Source: Fischerella muscicola PCC 7414 (GTDB taxonomy: Bacteria; Cyanobacteriota; Cyanobacteriia; Cyanobacteriales; Nostocaceae). Taken from it: a stretch of DNA of 64,000 nucleotides. The notes under the pieces were generated by a model, which was not told the origin of the DNA, searched no databases, and worked only from the letters and a program-made list of their open reading frames with translations. Every line of letters starts with the position of its first letter. Positions within the stretch are counted from its first letter, which is position 1. The stretch is from NCBI RefSeq assembly GCF_000317205.1, contig NZ_AJLK01000058.1, forward strand, positions 41,368 to 105,367, given 5' to 3'. This document shows, piece after piece, positions 1-8,609 of this stretch. A program made the translations under genes and the position numbers.

Positions 1-396
1 CCTATGATAGTAATATCTACGGTAGTAATAGTTTTGTTGCGGAAAATTGACGCCGTGACGATAGATTCTACGGTAGCGTACTCTTGGATGGTAGTTATAA
101 ACTCTTTGATAATGAGGTCTATAGTGATACCGTCTGTAGTAACGATGCCTATTATTATAACGGCGTCTATGATGAGGATTTTGTCTGTAGTGGCGCGTTC
201 TTCTGTAGCGATAGTGTCTGTGTCGTTGGCTAATTTTGTAATCTTGGTTGTGTCTCGTTTGTTCTAGTTCTGTTGCCTCGATTTCTTGCTGTGAAATGAT
301 GGGTGCTTGGGTAGATGACAAGGTGTGTGCTGCGGCAACTTCAAATCCCAAGCTAATAGGCAATACTAAAGTACTGACTACGAACTTCCAAAACAT
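1..396 (-). CDS. Secreted His/Arg/Tyr-rich protein, C-terminus beyond window
   Basis: The minus strand is open from an ATG at 396 to the window edge (132 codons, no stop), so the gene is 3'-truncated here. A good ribosome site (AGGAGTG) lies about 8 bases upstream. The first 25 or so residues (MFWKFVVSTLVLPISLG, then VAAAH) look like a signal peptide. After about residue 55 the protein becomes extremely rich in His, Arg and Tyr (RHRHYRYRRTRHYRQ and similar), with almost no acidic residues. I do not recognise a family. The composition suggests a periplasmic or cell-surface protein that binds metal, polyanion or wall polymer, but this is inference. Confidence 0.7.
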   Translation of the reverse strand, partial: MFWKFVVSTLVLPISLGFEVAAAHTLSSTQAPIISQQEIEATELEQTRHNQDYKISQRHRHYRYRRTRHYRQNPHHRRRYNNRHRYYRRYHYRPHYQRVYNYHPRVRYRRIYRHGVNFPQQNYYYRRYYYHR

Positions 397-410
397 TATT
401 TTACACTCCT

Positions 411-719
411 AATAGTTTGTTTTTTACTAAACCTTTCTCAATCCTTGATTTACTCCTCACCTATCAGGTTGGAAGGTTTATTGTTTATGTTTGGTGGTTC
501 ACGCAGTTCTTGTTTACTGCCAACTAATGGCTTGTTTGAGATTCCGTCCTGTTCTCAAGATCAAGTTTTTGATCCAGGAAATGATTATCACTAAATGTTG
601 TTGTGAAAATAGTTCTTGGTGAACTGACATCTCAAAATAATTTCGCTATTTGTGAAAACTTGACAAAAATACATATAAACTGAGTAATAACTACTGAAAA
701 ATGACATTGAAAATTTTGG
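411..719. other. Intergenic region, probable divergent promoters
   Basis: About 300 bases between the minus-strand secreted protein and the plus-strand membrane protein. It is AT-rich and has a loose inverted repeat (AAACCTT at about 429 and AAGGTTT at about 473). A stretch around 580-592 (ATGATTATCA) resembles one half of a Fur/Zur box only. No gene is seen. Confidence 0.5.
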
Positions 720-1031
720 ATGACTTTTTTGCCTTTATCTCAAACGCTACTACGTGACAAACAAGAAGATTTAGATATTCAAGATTTACAAGGTTTATTA
801 CGCCTTGATTGGAAATTAGGTAAATTTAATCTTTGGTCAGGTTTTTATACCCGAATAGATCAAGTATTTATCCTTTGGGGTTTGATTTGTGCAGGTATTT
901 TTATCACAGCACAATTTTTACCTGTTAGCTGGTATATACAAGCTATTTTATGGTCAGTTCTCACTCTCATCGGTAGTGTGAGCATGATAATTTTGACATG
1001 GTTTTGGGTAAGTGTAGAAAAGTTGCGCTAG
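720..1031 (+). CDS. Small two-helix membrane protein, unknown function
   Basis: A 103-aa protein with an N-terminal soluble part of about 45 residues (acidic, LRDKQEDLDIQDLQGLL), then two clear hydrophobic segments at about 47-68 and 72-96 separated by a short turn. The ATG at 720 is the first in frame; the upstream ATG at 701 is in another frame. The ribosome site is weak (TTGGA). It stands alone, 230 bases before the next gene. I recognise it only as a cyanobacterial-type conserved membrane protein; no function can be given. Confidence 0.55.
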   Translation: MTFLPLSQTLLRDKQEDLDIQDLQGLLRLDWKLGKFNLWSGFYTRIDQVFILWGLICAGIFITAQFLPVSWYIQAILWSVLTLIGSVSMIILTWFWVSVEKLR

Positions 1032-1262
1032 CTGTTACATGGTTGGGTAATCTTAATGAGTGGAGGTGTTACTCTGAACTGATCTGGGAATTTTCTCTGG
1101 CTGGAGTACAGTTTTAATAAACCTGTGTCCTTTGTGGTTAACAATAAGCGCTCTTGGTTACTTATTGACAGCTTGGGGTGTGCGATCGCGTACTTTTTTA
1201 CTTTCTAAAACATATACTTTTTGTCACCAATCTAAAATCCAAATTCTAAAATCCAAAATCGA

Positions 1263-2051
1263 ATGACATTGGCTGGAGTAAAAATCATACTGGTAGAACC
1301 AGCTGGCCCCTTGAACGTGGGGTCTGTAGCACGGGTGATGAAAAATTTCGGTCTCAATCAACTAGTGTTAGTAAATCCCCAATGTGACCCTTGGGGAACA
1401 CAAGCAAGACAGATGGCGGTTCATGCTCAAGATATTTTAGATGCAGCTATATTAGTGGAGACATTGCCCGCAGCCTTACAGGGATGTAAAAGAGCGATCG
1501 CTACAACTGGTATTATTCATGATTGGGATGCACTTCTCGAAAGCCCTCGGACAGCACTACCTTGGTTATTAGAAGAAATTGGACAACCCGCAGCGCTAAT
1601 TTTTGGCAGAGAAGACCGGGGGTTAACTAATCAAGAATTAAACTATGCCCACCGCTTTGTTCGTATTTCTACTAGTCCTAATTATTCATCATTGAATTTA
1701 GCTACAGCTGTGGCAATTTGTTGTTATGAATTGTCACAAATTCAGGACATAGAACAGAAGGGTAAAGGGGAAGGGACAAAGGGGAATGGGTCTTATCCCG
1801 GGTCTTCTGCAAAAACGCCTGATTCGGAAATTGCATCTATAGAGCTTATGGAAGGATACTACCAGCAATTAGAATCCCTACTATTAAAGATTGGCTATCT
1901 TTATCCCCATACAGCAGCTAGTCGCATGGAAAAATTTCGGCAACTTTATAACCGCGCTCAATTACAAAAGCATGAAGTTGCCATGTTACGAGGCATTTTG
2001 CGACAAGTAGAATGGGCGCTCTCAAGGCAGAAAAATCATGAAAACTTGTGA
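1263..2051 (+). CDS. SPOUT-family tRNA/rRNA 2'-O-methyltransferase (TrmJ-like)
   Basis: A 262-aa SpoU/TrmJ-type methyltransferase that would transfer a methyl group from S-adenosylmethionine to a ribose 2'-OH in tRNA or rRNA. Visible family motifs: motif 1 NVGSVARVMKNFG (about 19-31), motif 2 IFGREDRGL (about 113-121) and motif 3 SSLNLATAVAIC (about 139-150), the last two forming the trefoil-knot SAM pocket. The C-terminal helical extension (about 190-255) is typical of TrmJ rather than TrmH. Residues about 161-182 (KGKGEGTKGNGS) are low-complexity and look like an intergenic GGGGAAGGG-type repeat inserted in frame between the knot domain and the C-terminal helices. The exact target nucleotide cannot be deduced. 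Confidence 0.85.
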   Translation: MTLAGVKIILVEPAGPLNVGSVARVMKNFGLNQLVLVNPQCDPWGTQARQMAVHAQDILDAAILVETLPAALQGCKRAIATTGIIHDWDALLESPRTALPWLLEEIGQPAALIFGREDRGLTNQELNYAHRFVRISTSPNYSSLNLATAVAICCYELSQIQDIEQKGKGEGTKGNGSYPGSSAKTPDSEIASIELMEGYYQQLESLLLKIGYLYPHTAASRMEKFRQLYNRAQLQKHEVAMLRGILRQVEWALSRQKNHENL

Positions 2052-2276
2052 TTTTTAAGTACTATATACGCAATTACCCCACAATTACTAATTATGGCTT
2101 AAACTAAACACAAAAACATGTCTCAAAATAGAGGAGGACACAATAAGTTTAGTATTTTCTGGTACATAAGTGTCAGTATATACTTATTTAACAGTAAATA
2201 TTGGGAGTAAATTTTGGCTTGGAATCGGCAAAACAACTTGAATAACTTGTAAATCTGTCAATCTTTGGTAGGCAAA

Positions 2277-2304
2277 CATGTGATAAATCACACAACGAGG
2301 GCAT
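2277..2304. repeat. Direct repeat copy 1 with 14-bp palindrome
   Basis: Shares 24 consecutive bases with 2529-2552. The core TGTGATAAATCACA at 2279-2292 is a perfect palindrome resembling a CRP-type site (TGTGA...TCACA) but with a 4-base rather than 6-base spacer. Confidence 0.7.
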
Positions 2305-2528
2305 TTACATCTAATTCTCCGCGTCCCCGGGTTCCTGTATTCCTACAGGCAATTGCCCACAACTAGGAGATGAAAATTGAACGTAGACGCGTTCATAGGC
2401 TTCTTGTAAGAGCAGGGCTTCGGTGTAGTGTACACCGTGCAAGGCGATTCACACAGATGGCTCCCAAGTTTGCCGCTAAGTTAATTCCCGTTCCGAGTTC
2501 TCTATTCCCTATTTTCAAGCTGGACAGT

Positions 2529-2555
2529 CATGTGATAAATCACACAACGAGGACA
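2529..2555. repeat. Direct repeat copy 2 with 14-bp palindrome
   Basis: Second copy of the repeat at 2277-2304; the palindrome lies at 2531-2544, 187 bases before the serine hydrolase start. Confidence 0.7.
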
Positions 2556-2717
2556 TGCATGAAATATAGTTCTTCCCCTTCCCCTTTCACCTTATCCCCA
2601 GAGGAACCCCACCTTCCCCTATTTTCAAGACAGGGAATAAAGAAATATTTTGCTCCACCTAGTTAAACTTTCATTGCTAATTGCCAGATTATACACTTCC
2701 TATCATCATAAAATTTT

Positions 2718-4310
2718 ATGGAAACCAGAACACATATACCCGGTTTCTCGCAACCTCAACCTGTGAATGCACGCCAAAAGCCCCTCCGGAAAGTGCAGAA
2801 GTCGAGCCAGCAACAACGTCCCTCTCAAGCTGGGACAAAACTAACACGTGTCAAAGCTAGTTCTACTCCTACCACTGCAACTGTGGCGAAAAAACGACCT
2901 AGTATAGTAGTACCAGCAGCTATCAAACCTCTGCCTGCGAAACCGGGGCAAATTCCACCCTTTAAGCCAAGCAATGCCAAAGTCAAAACTGTAAAATCCC
3001 GAAAGCAGGCACTGCCTAAAAAAGTCAGAACATCCCGAAAAACAAGGTTAAAGCCTATGGCTAGAACCATGCTCTATGCCTTGCGGTTATTAATAGTAGG
3101 AATTGGTATTGGGGCGATTGTGGGAACAGTATTGTCGGTACTAGACCCTGCCAATCAAATGACGACAACACAGACATCACCTCAGAATGCCAAATCAGGA
3201 CAAGGACAAATCCAGGCTATCCCCACTCCCACACCTGCTGCTATTTTATCCCTATCACAGGAAATTACTTCCTTAAAAACTAATTTACAAAGCTTAACAT
3301 CTGCTAACCCGAATCTCACACCAGGAGTTTTCGTGGTGGATTTGGAAAATGGTAGTTATGTAGATATCAATGCTTCTGCCAGTTTCCCCGCAGCCAGCAC
3401 CATTAAAATCCCCATCCTAGTAGCTTTTTTCCAGGATGTCGATGCAGGTAAAATCCGCCTGGATGAGATGCTGACCATGCAAAAAGAAATGATAGTAGGC
3501 GGTTCTGGAGATATGCAGTATAAACCCGCTGGCACTCAATTTAAGGCGCTGGAAGTTGCTACTAAGATGATGACTGTCAGTGATAATACAGCAACAAATA
3601 TGCTCATAGCCCGGATGGGTGGGATTGAAGCTTTAAATCAGCGTTTCCGGAGTTGGGGTTTAAATACTACAGCTATACGCAATCAACTGCCTGATTTGCA
3701 AGGTACAAACACAACCAGTCCCAAAGAATTGGGGAACTTGATGGCGATGGTTAGTCAAGGCAATTTGTTGAACATGACATCGCGCGATCGCATCCTGGAT
3801 ATTATGCGTAATACTGTCAGAAACCATCTATTACCAACTGGGTTGGGACAGGGTGCAACCATTGCCCATAAAACTGGTGATATTGGCACCATGCTAGCAG
3901 ATGCAGGTCTAGTAGACCTCCCCACTGGCAAGCGTTACATAGTCGCAGTCATGGTACAACGCCCCAATAACGACCCCCGTGCTGAAAAACTCATTGGTTC
4001 CATCTCTCGGGCAGCATACCAACAATTTACCCAAACTACCCGCACTGTACAAACTCCTGCACCGACTCCTGCACCAAGTATTACTCCAAACCCAACTCCA
4101 ACAACCAGCTATCAGCCGCAGGTGATGACTCCTGCACCCTTACCAACAAATACTCAACCCACAATCAATTATCAGCAGTATCCCCTGATGAGTCCACCTC
4201 TGCCGAACAGCATCAGCAATCCTCTACCCGCAACTGGTGGCTATCAATACCAACCACCACTAACCAATCAGCCACAGTATTATCCTTATTACAACACCTA
4301 TCCCAGGTAA
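2718..4310 (+). CDS. Membrane-anchored class A beta-lactamase-like serine hydrolase
   Basis: A 530-aa protein built of a basic, Pro/Lys-rich cytoplasmic tail (1-115), one transmembrane helix (about 117-140), a Thr/Pro linker, a beta-lactamase2/class A serine hydrolase domain (about 180-440) and a Pro/Gln/Tyr-rich low-complexity tail (450-530). The catalytic set is present: S227-T-I-K230, S288-D-N290 and K385-T-G387. Such proteins act in the periplasm on beta-lactams or peptidoglycan-like substrates; many cyanobacterial members are not resistance enzymes. The long disordered ends argue for wall association. The next gene begins within seven bases, so the two are probably co-transcribed. The physiological substrate is unknown. 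Confidence 0.85.
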   Translation: METRTHIPGFSQPQPVNARQKPLRKVQKSSQQQRPSQAGTKLTRVKASSTPTTATVAKKRPSIVVPAAIKPLPAKPGQIPPFKPSNAKVKTVKSRKQALPKKVRTSRKTRLKPMARTMLYALRLLIVGIGIGAIVGTVLSVLDPANQMTTTQTSPQNAKSGQGQIQAIPTPTPAAILSLSQEITSLKTNLQSLTSANPNLTPGVFVVDLENGSYVDINASASFPAASTIKIPILVAFFQDVDAGKIRLDEMLTMQKEMIVGGSGDMQYKPAGTQFKALEVATKMMTVSDNTATNMLIARMGGIEALNQRFRSWGLNTTAIRNQLPDLQGTNTTSPKELGNLMAMVSQGNLLNMTSRDRILDIMRNTVRNHLLPTGLGQGATIAHKTGDIGTMLADAGLVDLPTGKRYIVAVMVQRPNNDPRAEKLIGSISRAAYQQFTQTTRTVQTPAPTPAPSITPNPTPTTSYQPQVMTPAPLPTNTQPTINYQQYPLMSPPLPNSISNPLPATGGYQYQPPLTNQPQYYPYYNTYPR

Positions 4311-4316
4311 TTGATC

Positions 4317-4682
4317 ATGACATCTACAACACCCACTATTCAATTTTTTAGTGGTATTCATGAAGAACTAGGTAACGTCAGCTTGCGACGTGGTCGTTTG
4401 GGAAAACGTATTATCTTAATGACATTTAACAAGTTGCAAGCCTTAGAAGGATTCAATAGCTTCACAAAACAATCCTTAAATACCATGCTGTTAAGCGACG
4501 AAGAAGGCGAAATCAGCATCACACCTTCGTCTGTGCAATTTATTTTTGGGGGCGCAGAAGGCGATGAGTTACAGAGGGTAGAGTGCAAATTGGAAATTGA
4601 ACAAGACAACCATTGGGAAAGATTTATAAGATTTATGCATCGCTACGCTGAGGCCAATGGTATGGTCTATGGTGAATCTTAA
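4317..4682 (+). CDS. Photosystem II assembly protein Psb28 paralogue (Psb28-2 type)
   Basis: A 121-aa protein of the Psb28/PsbW family. Family-typical stretches are IQFFSGI near the N-terminus, MLLSDEEGEI in the middle and WERFIRFMHRYAEANG near the C-terminus. Psb28 proteins bind transiently to the CP47 side of photosystem II assembly intermediates on the thylakoid membrane. The middle of this protein differs clearly from canonical Psb28, so I assign it to the second paralogue. I start at the ATG at 4317; the frame also opens with a TTG at 4311 directly after the upstream stop, which I consider less likely. The close spacing indicates translational coupling with the serine hydrolase gene. Confidence 0.8.
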   Translation: MTSTTPTIQFFSGIHEELGNVSLRRGRLGKRIILMTFNKLQALEGFNSFTKQSLNTMLLSDEEGEISITPSSVQFIFGGAEGDELQRVECKLEIEQDNHWERFIRFMHRYAEANGMVYGES

Positions 4683-4763
4683 TTTTGATAGTGATTGGAT
4701 ACGGATATTTCCCATCAGCTAACATAAAAAGAGTCCGCAATGGCTCTGCAAAGGTGAAAAGCC

Positions 4764-5528
4764 ATGTCCGAAACAGCCCTCACAGCACCCTATGTAACCC
4801 TGCCACCAACCCAAGCAGAACTCCCCTATGATGATGGTGAGCCGATGGAGAGTCAGCGCCACAAATTGCAAATGGATTTGTTAATTGACGCCTTAACGCC
4901 TTGGTTGGAACAGCGAGAGGATGGTTATGTAGGCGGTAATATGTTCGTCTACTACAGCATGGCCCAAATACGGAATAAAGATTTTAAAGGGCCAGACTTT
5001 TTTGCTGTATTGGGAGTGCCAAAAGGAGAACGTCGCAGTTGGGTAATTTGGGAAGAAGAAAAAGCACCGGATGTAATCATTGAGTTATTGTCTGATAGTA
5101 CCGCCGCAGTTGATAAAAATCAGAAAAAGTTAATTTATCAAAATCAGATCCGCGTGCCAGAATATTTTTGGTTTGACCCCTTTAATCCTGATGATTGGGC
5201 TGGTTTCTTTTTAAGTAGTGGAGTCTACCAACCCTTAGTTGCCAATGAACGCGATCAATTAGTCAGTAAGTCATTGAATTTAGGACTGCAACTTTGGCAT
5301 GGAAATTATAAAGGTGTTGAAACAACTTGGCTACGCTGGGCAACATTAGAAGGAGAACTGCTACCAACATCAGAGGAAATTGCACAACAGGAAAGACAAA
5401 GAGCAGAACAAGCAGAGTCTAGGTTATTACAAACAGCACGCAATCTTCTGCAAACAGGAATGACAGCAGAACAAGTGGCAAATTTAACAGGTCTGTCTAC
5501 ATCTCAAATAGAACAGCTAACTAAGTAG
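4764..5528 (+). CDS. Uma2-family PD-(D/E)XK nuclease-fold protein (DUF820)
   Basis: A 254-aa member of the Uma2/DUF820 family, which is hugely expanded in cyanobacteria. The restriction-endonuclease-like core is visible as GPDFFAVLGVPKGERRSWVIWEE (two parts of one motif at about 74-97), PDVIIELLSDST (about 101-112) and the DKNQKKLIYQ ... VPEYFWFDP block (about 116-140). The C-terminal 50 residues are a Glu/Gln-rich coiled-coil ending in a helix-turn-helix-like TAEQVANLTGLSTSQIEQL segment that is common at the end of these proteins. No DNA target or partner is known for the family. Confidence 0.85.
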   Translation: MSETALTAPYVTLPPTQAELPYDDGEPMESQRHKLQMDLLIDALTPWLEQREDGYVGGNMFVYYSMAQIRNKDFKGPDFFAVLGVPKGERRSWVIWEEEKAPDVIIELLSDSTAAVDKNQKKLIYQNQIRVPEYFWFDPFNPDDWAGFFLSSGVYQPLVANERDQLVSKSLNLGLQLWHGNYKGVETTWLRWATLEGELLPTSEEIAQQERQRAEQAESRLLQTARNLLQTGMTAEQVANLTGLSTSQIEQLTK

Positions 5529-5756
5529 GTCAGCACAAATAAAATTAACTAGCTAGGATAGTCATTTGTCATTTGTCATTAGGTAGGAGCAAACGCTTAA
5601 CTCAATTAAATAAGTACAACTTTGCATTAATTCGTAGTGTTTTTAAACGCAAAGGATCGCAAAGGGACGCAGAGTATGGCTACAGGAATTTTACTATGAG
5701 TTTTCGCAGATCAAGTCTACTTAATTTATAACTCAGAATTTCTAATTCCTACTTAT

Positions 5757-6647
5757 CTACAAATATCGCTGTAATAACCCAATCACTACCTCTGGCTGTT
5801 CTAGATGTGGTAGCACTCCCGTATTTGGAATGACATGAAAATCTCGAATTGATCTGGAATTCAACTTTGCTAATCGTTGTCCTAATTTCACACTTGTAAA
5901 TTGTGCCTCTTTCCCCCAAAAAATTACTGTGGGAATATTTAGTTGTTCAATATACAAACTTAAATCAAAATAAAGGTCGCCCCGCAAAAATGCCAAAGCT
6001 GCAAATTTGGCATTCGGCTGTTGAGCAGAAAATAAATATGCCTCTACTATTTCGGGCGAAACTCGTTCTGGTTTGGCAAACAAAAAACTTCGCAAAAAGT
6101 TATTTACTGCTATTTCATTCTCAGCACCCAAAGTGTAAATTAAATTATCTAGTAGTGGAGTGTTAATCACCTGAAGCGGCAGTCTGCGTCCTGCACCTTG
6201 TCCAAAGTCATCAAAACCAGAAGGGCAAACTAAATACAACTCCTGAAATAAAAAAGGTTGAGCAATCGCCAGTCGAATCATCAAAGCAGCAGTTAAGGAA
6301 GACGCCACCACCTTTACAGGCGGGCAACAAGTGTGTCTGATAAATTCTGTGATAGTTGTTAAATAATCATTAATTTGATAATCCCGGACTGGGTGAGTAG
6401 AATCTCCCCAACCAATTAAGTCTGGTGCGAGTATGCGGTGAGAAGTAGCAAAAGCAGGATAAACTTTTGACCATTCATAAGCAGAAGACCCACCACCAAA
6501 ACAGTGAAGAAATATTAGTGGTGGTAAATCTTCAGTCTCGGCATAACACCAAGGTGCAGCAGTTTGGGTGTAGTAAACCATTGACCCTAAAGAGGTGTTA
6601 ATTGTTTTATGCCCGAAGCCTGGAGGTTGGAACTGAAGCATATTCAT
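5757..6647 (-). CDS. Alpha/beta hydrolase with atypical nucleophile elbow
   Basis: A 296-aa alpha/beta hydrolase. The oxyanion-hole loop HCFGGGSSAYEW (about 48-59) and the APDLIGWGDS strand-turn (about 74-83) are typical. The nucleophile elbow reads A115-S-S117-L-T119 instead of G-x-S-x-G, with S117 as probable nucleophile. The usual acid position after strand 7 (FWGKEAQFTS) lacks the common Asp. The catalytic His is H in VLPHLEQPE near the C-terminus. Several cyanobacterial alpha/beta hydrolases with such elbows are known, but the substrate is not. A second ATG lies two codons in. It is transcribed towards the Uma2 gene and divergently from the kinase. Confidence 0.8.
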   Translation of the reverse strand: MNMLQFQPPGFGHKTINTSLGSMVYYTQTAAPWCYAETEDLPPLIFLHCFGGGSSAYEWSKVYPAFATSHRILAPDLIGWGDSTHPVRDYQINDYLTTITEFIRHTCCPPVKVVASSLTAALMIRLAIAQPFLFQELYLVCPSGFDDFGQGAGRRLPLQVINTPLLDNLIYTLGAENEIAVNNFLRSFLFAKPERVSPEIVEAYLFSAQQPNAKFAALAFLRGDLYFDLSLYIEQLNIPTVIFWGKEAQFTSVKLGQRLAKLNSRSIRDFHVIPNTGVLPHLEQPEVVIGLLQRYL

Positions 6648-6824
6648 CAGTTATTAGTCATTGGTCATTGGTCATTGGTGATTGCTCAATGCTATTCTTT
6701 ACAATTAACCATTCCTTTTTATTACCCTTTATCTTTTTCATTCTCCCTTTTCCCTTATTATTTGCGCTAGTAAACATTTTGTCATCGTGTGGCAAGATGA
6801 ATAAAAACACTCCATCAGCCCACC

Positions 6825-8132
6825 ATGTTAGGAAAGCTACTAGACGGTCGTTACAGAGTAATCCAAGTCCTGAGTGCCGGAGGATTTGGTGAAACTTATA
6901 TTGCTGAAGATACCCGCCGACCAGGCAACCCTAAATGCGTTCTTAAGTTGCTGAAGCCTGCAAGTTCCGAACCCTATTATTTGCAAACTGCCAGGCGCTT
7001 ATTTAATAGTGAGGCTGAGATACTAGAACAACTGGGAAATCATGACCAAATTCCTCGTCTGTTGGCTTATTTTGAAGAGAGCGAAGAATTTTGCTTAGTG
7101 CAAGAGTTGATTGTTGGACACCCACTCAGTGCAGAAATGCGAAGTGGTCAACCTTGGACTGAAAGCCAAGTTATTCAGATGTTACAGGATGTTTTGGGAG
7201 TGTTGGAATTTGTTCACGGATACAATGTGATTCATCGTGATATCAAGCCTGATAATTTAATTAGACGTGACTTGGATGGTAAATTAGTTTTAATTGACTT
7301 TGGGGCTGTGAAACAAATGCGATCGCAACTCGCAGTTTCTCCTAGTCAAATGGCTGCGACTGTTGCGATTGGTACTCCTGGTTATATGCCAGCAGAACAG
7401 GCCCAAGGCAGACCACGCCCAAATAGTGATATTTATGCTGTTGGGATCATCGCCATCCAAGCACTAACGGGAATTTTGCCAACTCAGTTGCAGGAAAATC
7501 CTGAAACTGGGGAAATTATCTGGCCCAACCAAGCCCAAGCCTCCCCCAGACTCATAGCCATTTTACAGAAAATGGTGCGCTACCACTACCGCGATCGCTA
7601 TCAATCTGCAACAGAAGTCTTGCGGGATCTTCAGCAATTACAAAATCCGTTTCCACCGACACAACCCCAAATTTCATCTGCCAACGCCCAATCAACTATG
7701 CCGCAGCTGATGAATATGTACCCGCAAACATCAGTACCCCCTTCTGGTGTCACAGATTACTCCACACCCTCTTCACAAGTTGCACCGCCACCCGCTTGGA
7801 TCAACAAAACTCTTTCTGTAGCTAGATTCTTACCTTTTGTCGGTGCGGCAGGATTATTTTTATTTAAAGCACCCACCTGGATTATCTTGTTAGGTATTGG
7901 TTTAGCAACTTTTGGAGTCGGTTTATTCTTCCTGCGTTCTTCATATCCAAGATTAGCAAAAGATTACGACGCAGTTTTTGCTGTAGTTTTCTGTTTATGT
8001 GGTGTACTGCTGCTATTTCAAGAATATCAATCCTATGGCAATCAAGAAATACCAATCACCCAGTTTTTACTAGCAGGAGCAGGTATATATTCTGCTGCGG
8101 AGTGTATTCGTTTACGTGGCATGAATAAATAA
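6825..8132 (+). CDS. Ser/Thr protein kinase fused to a C-terminal Ycf66 membrane domain
   Basis: A 435-aa Hanks-type kinase: Gly-loop around 16-22, K41 in VLKLL, the catalytic loop HRDIKPDN (137-144), DFG (158-160) and GTPGYMPAEQ (183-192). A Pro/Gln/Ser linker (about 270-335) leads to a hydrophobic C-terminal region of about 90 residues with several membrane helices. This tail matches Ycf66: YPRLAKDYDAVFAVVFCLCG, then the closing E-C-I-R-L-R, and it aligns with the free Ycf66 protein encoded next. The kinase would thus be membrane-tethered, perhaps at the thylakoid. The fusion and the neighbour together suggest regulation of a Ycf66-linked process; the target is unknown. Confidence 0.88.
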   Translation: MLGKLLDGRYRVIQVLSAGGFGETYIAEDTRRPGNPKCVLKLLKPASSEPYYLQTARRLFNSEAEILEQLGNHDQIPRLLAYFEESEEFCLVQELIVGHPLSAEMRSGQPWTESQVIQMLQDVLGVLEFVHGYNVIHRDIKPDNLIRRDLDGKLVLIDFGAVKQMRSQLAVSPSQMAATVAIGTPGYMPAEQAQGRPRPNSDIYAVGIIAIQALTGILPTQLQENPETGEIIWPNQAQASPRLIAILQKMVRYHYRDRYQSATEVLRDLQQLQNPFPPTQPQISSANAQSTMPQLMNMYPQTSVPPSGVTDYSTPSSQVAPPPAWINKTLSVARFLPFVGAAGLFLFKAPTWIILLGIGLATFGVGLFFLRSSYPRLAKDYDAVFAVVFCLCGVLLLFQEYQSYGNQEIPITQFLLAGAGIYSAAECIRLRGMNK

Positions 8133-8136
8133 TAAA

Positions 8137-8237
8137 TTGTTGTTTGTTGTTTGTTGTTTGTTGTTTGTTGTTTGTTGTTTGTTGTTTGTTGTTTGTTGTT
8201 TGTTGTTTGTTGTTTGTTGTTTGTTGTTTGTTGTTTG
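8137..8237. repeat. Heptanucleotide tandem array (TTGTTTG)n
   Basis: About 14 uninterrupted copies of the 7-bp unit GTTGTTT start four bases after the kinase stop codon. Such short tandemly repeated repetitive sequences are typical of heterocyst-forming cyanobacteria. Copy number is likely variable between strains. Confidence 0.95.
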
Positions 8238-8329
8238 AGCCAAAAATTTACTCAATGTTAACTATTGTATGGGTGCAAAGCTTTGCGCTCTGACTAACCA
8301 CTAACCAATTACCATTAACTTCTAGATAA

Positions 8330-8599
8330 ATGTTTAATAATCCACTTAATCTAATTGGCACAATTTTAATTATTGCAGCTATTGCTCTATCTGTTATGCC
8401 TTTTTTGCGTCCTAAGCTATTCCGTCGTCAAGATATAGTATTAATAATAGTGTATTTTATTGCTGGTTTTATTCTGTTTTTTACAGACAGATGGTATGGC
8501 AAAGAATTAATCCAGTTTAATTTAATCCTTCTGACCATATCTGCTATTTTTTACACTTTTGAAAGTATCCGATTGCGAAGTAAAAATCCACAACAGTAA
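8330..8599 (+). CDS. Ycf66 family membrane protein
   Basis: An 89-aa protein with three hydrophobic segments (about 6-24, 36-52, 62-78) and the Ycf66 layout: LRPKLFRRQDIVLIIVYFIA, a short polar loop, then LLTISAIFYTFESIRLR. Ycf66 is conserved in cyanobacteria and some plastids; its function is unknown. The same domain ends the preceding kinase, so the two genes carry a local duplication of it. The stop is only 10 bases before the ATG of the following SDR/CIA30 gene, which suggests one transcript. Confidence 0.82.
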   Translation: MFNNPLNLIGTILIIAAIALSVMPFLRPKLFRRQDIVLIIVYFIAGFILFFTDRWYGKELIQFNLILLTISAIFYTFESIRLRSKNPQQ

Positions 8600-8609
8600 G
8601 GATACGATT

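Larger units (their letters stand above)
2052..2717. other. Long intergenic region with duplicated palindrome
   Basis: 666 bases without a convincing gene. It contains a 24-base direct repeat at 2277-2300 and 2529-2552, each holding the perfect palindrome TGTGATAAATCACA, and around 2425-2461 a GTGCAAGGCGATTCACACAG sequence that recurs in other intergenic spaces of the window (about 16551 and 16782). An open frame of 98 codons at 2370-2666 crosses these repeats and has no protein-like composition, so it is not called. Confidence 0.6.

Noticed and set aside
575..592. Fur/Zur-like sequence upstream of the His-rich protein
   Set aside because: Only one half site (ATTATCA) is recognisable and it lies about 185 bases from the start.
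2370..2666. 98-codon open frame
   Set aside because: It crosses two repeat elements, has a low-complexity SPSPFTLSPEEP-like composition and no ribosome site.
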